This document shows positions 8,457 to 10,419 of a DNA stretch of 10,419 bases, in pieces (the first letter of the stretch is position 1; each line of letters begins with the position of its first letter). The notes under the pieces were generated by a model. That model was not told the origin of the DNA, did not search any database, and saw nothing but the letters and a program-made list of their open reading frames with translations. Source of the stretch: an uncultured Bacteroides sp. GTDB taxonomy: Bacteria; Bacteroidota; Bacteroidia; Bacteroidales; Bacteroidaceae. A program made the position numbers and the translations under genes. The stretch covers positions 1 through 10,419 of the forward strand of contig UQVZ01000070.1 of NCBI GenBank assembly GCA_900544675.1. The letters run 5' to 3'.

Positions 8457-10049
8457 ATGAATAAAAATATGAAATCAATGATATATCCTTTTGCTTTGAC
8501 TGCGATGTTATTATCACTGGGCAGTTGCAACGATGACAATGAGCCGGTATTGACTCAGAAGGACTGGGCAGGAACCACTACTTATTTTGCTCCTACTGAC
8601 GAAATGACTTTCGGCACTTATTATAAGCCTTATGTCGGATACGTGGGCGACCCTATGCCTTTCTATGATCCGGTAGAGCAGAATTTCAAAGTCTTGTACC
8701 TGCAGGAATACCGTCCGAACCAGGTTGATACGTATCATCCTATTTGGGGATTGACTACCGACGATGCTGCCTCCTATGTTTCTTTGGGCGAACTGATACC
8801 TTGTGGTTCGGCTTCGGAAGCTGATGCGGCACTGGGAACAGGAAGCACCATATACAATGAGGCAGACAAGCTGTATTATACATTCTATACCGGACATACT
8901 TCCAGCCAGGAGGTAGTGATGGTGGCTACTTCTTCCGATTTCAAGGAATGGACGAAAAACCGATCTTTATATCTCGCCGGAACGGATTATGGATATAGCC
9001 GGACAGATTTCCGTGACCCCTTTGTGTTCAGAGGTGACGATGGGCTTTATCACATGCTTGTTTCTACCAAGGAAGGAACAAAAGGCGTACTGGCGGAATT
9101 TACTTCTTCCGATTTGTTGGATTGGGAACATGCGGGCGTATTCATGACCATGATGTGGGACCGTTTCTATGAATGTCCGGATGTGTTTAAGATGGGTAAC
9201 TGGTGGTATTTGGTCTATTCGGAACAGCATAGTGCCATTCGCCGGGTACAATACTTCAAAGGTCAGACTCTGGAAGAGTTGAAAGCGACTACGGCTAATG
9301 ACGCCGGAATTTGGCCCGACAGCCACGAAGGGTTCTTGGATTCACGCGGATTCTATGCCGGTAAAACAGCTTCGGACGGAACGAACCGTTATATCTGGGG
9401 ATGGTGTCCTACCCGTGAAGGAAACGACAATACCAGTGTAGGCGCTTCGCCAAACGAACCGCAGTGGGCTGGCAATCTAGTAGCCCATAAGCTTATCCAG
9501 CATGCAGACGGTACGTTGACTTTGGGCGCAGTAGAAGGTATAGACCAGAAATACACTACTACTCAAGAAGTGGAGGTGATGGCACAAAGCGAATCGGGAG
9601 TCAGCGGCACTAATGGAACTTATACCTTGACGGGTGATTCTTATTTGTTATTCAACCGTTTGCAGGTACACAATAAAGTTTCGTTTACGGTGAAAACCGC
9701 TTCGGCAAGCGACCGTTTCGGCTTCTCGTTTGTCCGTGGTACAGATTCGAATAAATATTATTCGGTGATTGTCAATCCGGAATCAGATACTCAGCGGAAG
9801 ATTAACTTCGAAGAAGAAGGTGCGGAAGGAATCGGATTTATCGCCGGTATTGACGGATATGTGTTCAGCACACCGTCTGACAATGCGTACAACGTAACGG
9901 TTTATACCGACAATTCTGTATGCGTGGTATATATCAATGATAATGTGGCTTATACCAACCGTATTTATGGTACTCAGAAAAATTGCTGGTCTATTAATAA
10001 TTACGGTGGTGAAATAGAAGTAAGCAATATCGCGGTTGCTTCTTATTAA
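8457..10049 (+). CDS. GH32 fructan hydrolase lipoprotein (levanase/inulinase type)
   Basis: A 530-residue glycoside hydrolase family 32 enzyme that would cleave beta-fructosyl linkages. The lipoprotein signal is residues 1-23 (LTAMLLSLGS) with Cys24, then NDDNEP, so the enzyme is probably anchored outside the cell. The five-bladed propeller is marked by the three GH32 acidic motifs: the nucleophile in GDPMPFYD (Asp65, replacing the textbook WMNDPNG block), the transition-state stabiliser in FRDPFVF (Asp187), and the acid/base in YECPDVF (Glu239). FYAGKT (299-304) is a further conserved blade motif. Residues from about 370 form the usual C-terminal beta-sandwich. The gene starts 8 bp after its neighbour and is the last gene before a strong hairpin. 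Surface location and operon position match the endo-acting GH32 of the B. thetaiotaomicron levan locus; whether it acts on levan or inulin, endo or exo, cannot be decided here. ATG at 8469 is a possible alternative start. Confidence 0.92.
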   Translation: MNKNMKSMIYPFALTAMLLSLGSCNDDNEPVLTQKDWAGTTTYFAPTDEMTFGTYYKPYVGYVGDPMPFYDPVEQNFKVLYLQEYRPNQVDTYHPIWGLTTDDAASYVSLGELIPCGSASEADAALGTGSTIYNEADKLYYTFYTGHTSSQEVVMVATSSDFKEWTKNRSLYLAGTDYGYSRTDFRDPFVFRGDDGLYHMLVSTKEGTKGVLAEFTSSDLLDWEHAGVFMTMMWDRFYECPDVFKMGNWWYLVYSEQHSAIRRVQYFKGQTLEELKATTANDAGIWPDSHEGFLDSRGFYAGKTASDGTNRYIWGWCPTREGNDNTSVGASPNEPQWAGNLVAHKLIQHADGTLTLGAVEGIDQKYTTTQEVEVMAQSESGVSGTNGTYTLTGDSYLLFNRLQVHNKVSFTVKTASASDRFGFSFVRGTDSNKYYSVIVNPESDTQRKINFEEEGAEGIGFIAGIDGYVFSTPSDNAYNVTVYTDNSVCVVYINDNVAYTNRIYGTQKNCWSINNYGGEIEVSNIAVASY

Positions 10050-10103
10050 TGAAAGTATTGTTTGAACGGTTTTTAATAGGTTGATAATATAGGATGTACA
10101 GAA

Positions 10104-10136
10104 AACGGCAAGCAGGGGTTTGCCCTGCTTGCCGTT
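10104..10136 (+). terminator. Strong hairpin terminator after the GH32 gene
   Basis: The arms AACGGCAAGCAGGG (10104-10117) and CCCTGCTTGCCGTT (10123-10136) pair perfectly over 14 bp around a 5-nt loop, 55 bp after the GH32 stop codon. The following plus-strand sequence is only weakly T-rich (TTAAAGTTCTTTG), so termination may be partial, allowing some read-through to the permease gene, or the hairpin may mainly protect the mRNA 3' end. Confidence 0.75.
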
Positions 10137-10207
10137 AAAGTTCTTTGAAAACATCCTGTTGCTTGGAAAAAAGATTCAGGATAGAAAAACAATCGCTATT
10201 TTATATG

Positions 10208-10322
10208 AATGCCCCTGTTTTACCAAAGGGAGAAGATTCCTTTCTTAGCAAATGAATTGATAAAAGGAAGGAAAGCTTTTTCTTTTGAATGATTAGTTTT
10301 CCGTTTGGTAACAGGAGGCATT
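10208..10322. repeat. 115-bp imperfect inverted repeat between GH32 and permease genes
   Basis: The arms at 10208-10231 and 10300-10322 are near-perfect reverse complements over about 23 bp. Both read AATGCC, then CCTGTT, then ACCAAA and end in GGA; they differ by one single-base indel, one 2-base indel and one substitution. Inside lies a smaller inverted pair (TTCCTTT at 10237-10243, AAAGGAA at 10263-10269) and a small palindrome (AAAGCTTT at 10272-10279). No open reading frame of note is inside. It could be a MITE-like element remnant or a structured mRNA leader, since it ends 21 bp before the permease start codon. I see no clear target-site duplication. Confidence 0.55.
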
Positions 10323-10343
10323 TGTTTTTTAATTGAACGAATT

Positions 10344-10419
10344 ATGACAATAGATAATCAAATTAAGTACGGGAAACTGATTCCCGTGATGCTTTGCTTC
10401 TTCGCCATGGGTTTTGTCG
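10344..10419 (+). CDS. Sugar MFS transporter, N-terminal fragment (cut by window end)
   Basis: Only the first 25 codons are present. They read MTIDNQIKYGKLIPVMLCFF and then AMGFV, a short polar cytoplasmic start leading into a first membrane helix. This resembles the N-terminus of the FucP-like sugar:proton symporters of the major facilitator superfamily in Bacteroidota. In the B. thetaiotaomicron levan locus a fructose permease of this kind follows the GH32 genes, so inner-membrane fructose uptake is the likely role. No convincing promoter of its own was found in 10137-10343; it may depend on read-through past the upstream hairpin. Family assignment from so short a piece is tentative. Confidence 0.72.
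   Translation, partial: MTIDNQIKYGKLIPVMLCFFAMGFV

Noticed and set aside
10153..10182. Short inverted repeat ATCCTG/CAGGAT with an 18-nt spacer, downstream of the GH32 terminator.
   Set aside because: Six base pairs with a long loop is expected by chance in a sequence of this length, and there is no T-run after it.
10284..10301. Possible promoter for the permease (TTTG at 10284, TAGTTTTC at 10294).
   Set aside because: The -7 element has one mismatch and the two elements are only 6 bp apart, which does not fit the Bacteroides promoter spacing.
10313..10318. AGGAGG upstream of the permease as a Shine-Dalgarno site.
   Set aside because: It is 25 nt before the ATG, too far for normal pairing, and it is part of the inverted-repeat arm; Bacteroidota seldom use strong Shine-Dalgarno sites.

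Overview
The window looks like part of a Bacteroidota chromosome, probably a gut Bacteroides, Phocaeicola or relative. The evidence is a SusC/SusD pair, lipoproteins with an acidic patch right after the lipid-bearing cysteine, a Bacteroides-type promoter (TTTG upstream, TAnnTTTG near -7) and A/T-rich leaders without strong Shine-Dalgarno sites. It is most simply read as a fructan (levan- or inulin-type) polysaccharide utilization locus (PUL).

Layout. Positions 1-191 hold no recognisable gene; a hairpin with a T-run at 30-89 looks like the terminator of a plus-strand gene that ends before the window. A minus-strand gene (192-1859) encodes a membrane-spanning SusR-type regulator: periplasmic helical sensor, one membrane segment, coiled coil and C-terminal helix-turn-helix. 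A 293-bp divergent intergenic region (1860-2152) carries a good plus-strand promoter, a weaker minus-strand one, and a cluster of TTGTA/TACAA repeats between them that may be the regulator's operator. A tight plus-strand operon follows: SusC-like TonB-dependent transporter (2153-5263), SusD-like binding lipoprotein (5289-7025), a two-Ig-plus-DUF4960-like surface glycan-binding lipoprotein (7048-8448) and a GH32 fructanase lipoprotein (8457-10049). Gaps between these genes are only 8-25 bp. After a 14-bp perfect terminator-like hairpin (10104-10136) and a 115-bp imperfect inverted repeat (10208-10322), the first 25 codons of a sugar MFS permease start at 10344 and run off the window.

How it works together. 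By analogy with the Bacteroides thetaiotaomicron levan locus (SusC, SusD, surface levan-binding protein, surface GH32, inner-membrane fructose permease, fructokinase), the DUF4960-like protein and SusD would hold fructan at the cell surface, the GH32 lipoprotein would cut it, SusC would import the oligosaccharides, and the MFS permease would take fructose into the cytoplasm. The notable difference is that the neighbouring regulator is SusR-like, whereas the B. thetaiotaomicron levan locus is controlled by a hybrid two-component system. I saw no wholly new system. The points most worth a second look are the regulator type, the putative operator, the inverted repeat ahead of the permease and the poorly characterised DUF4960-like protein.
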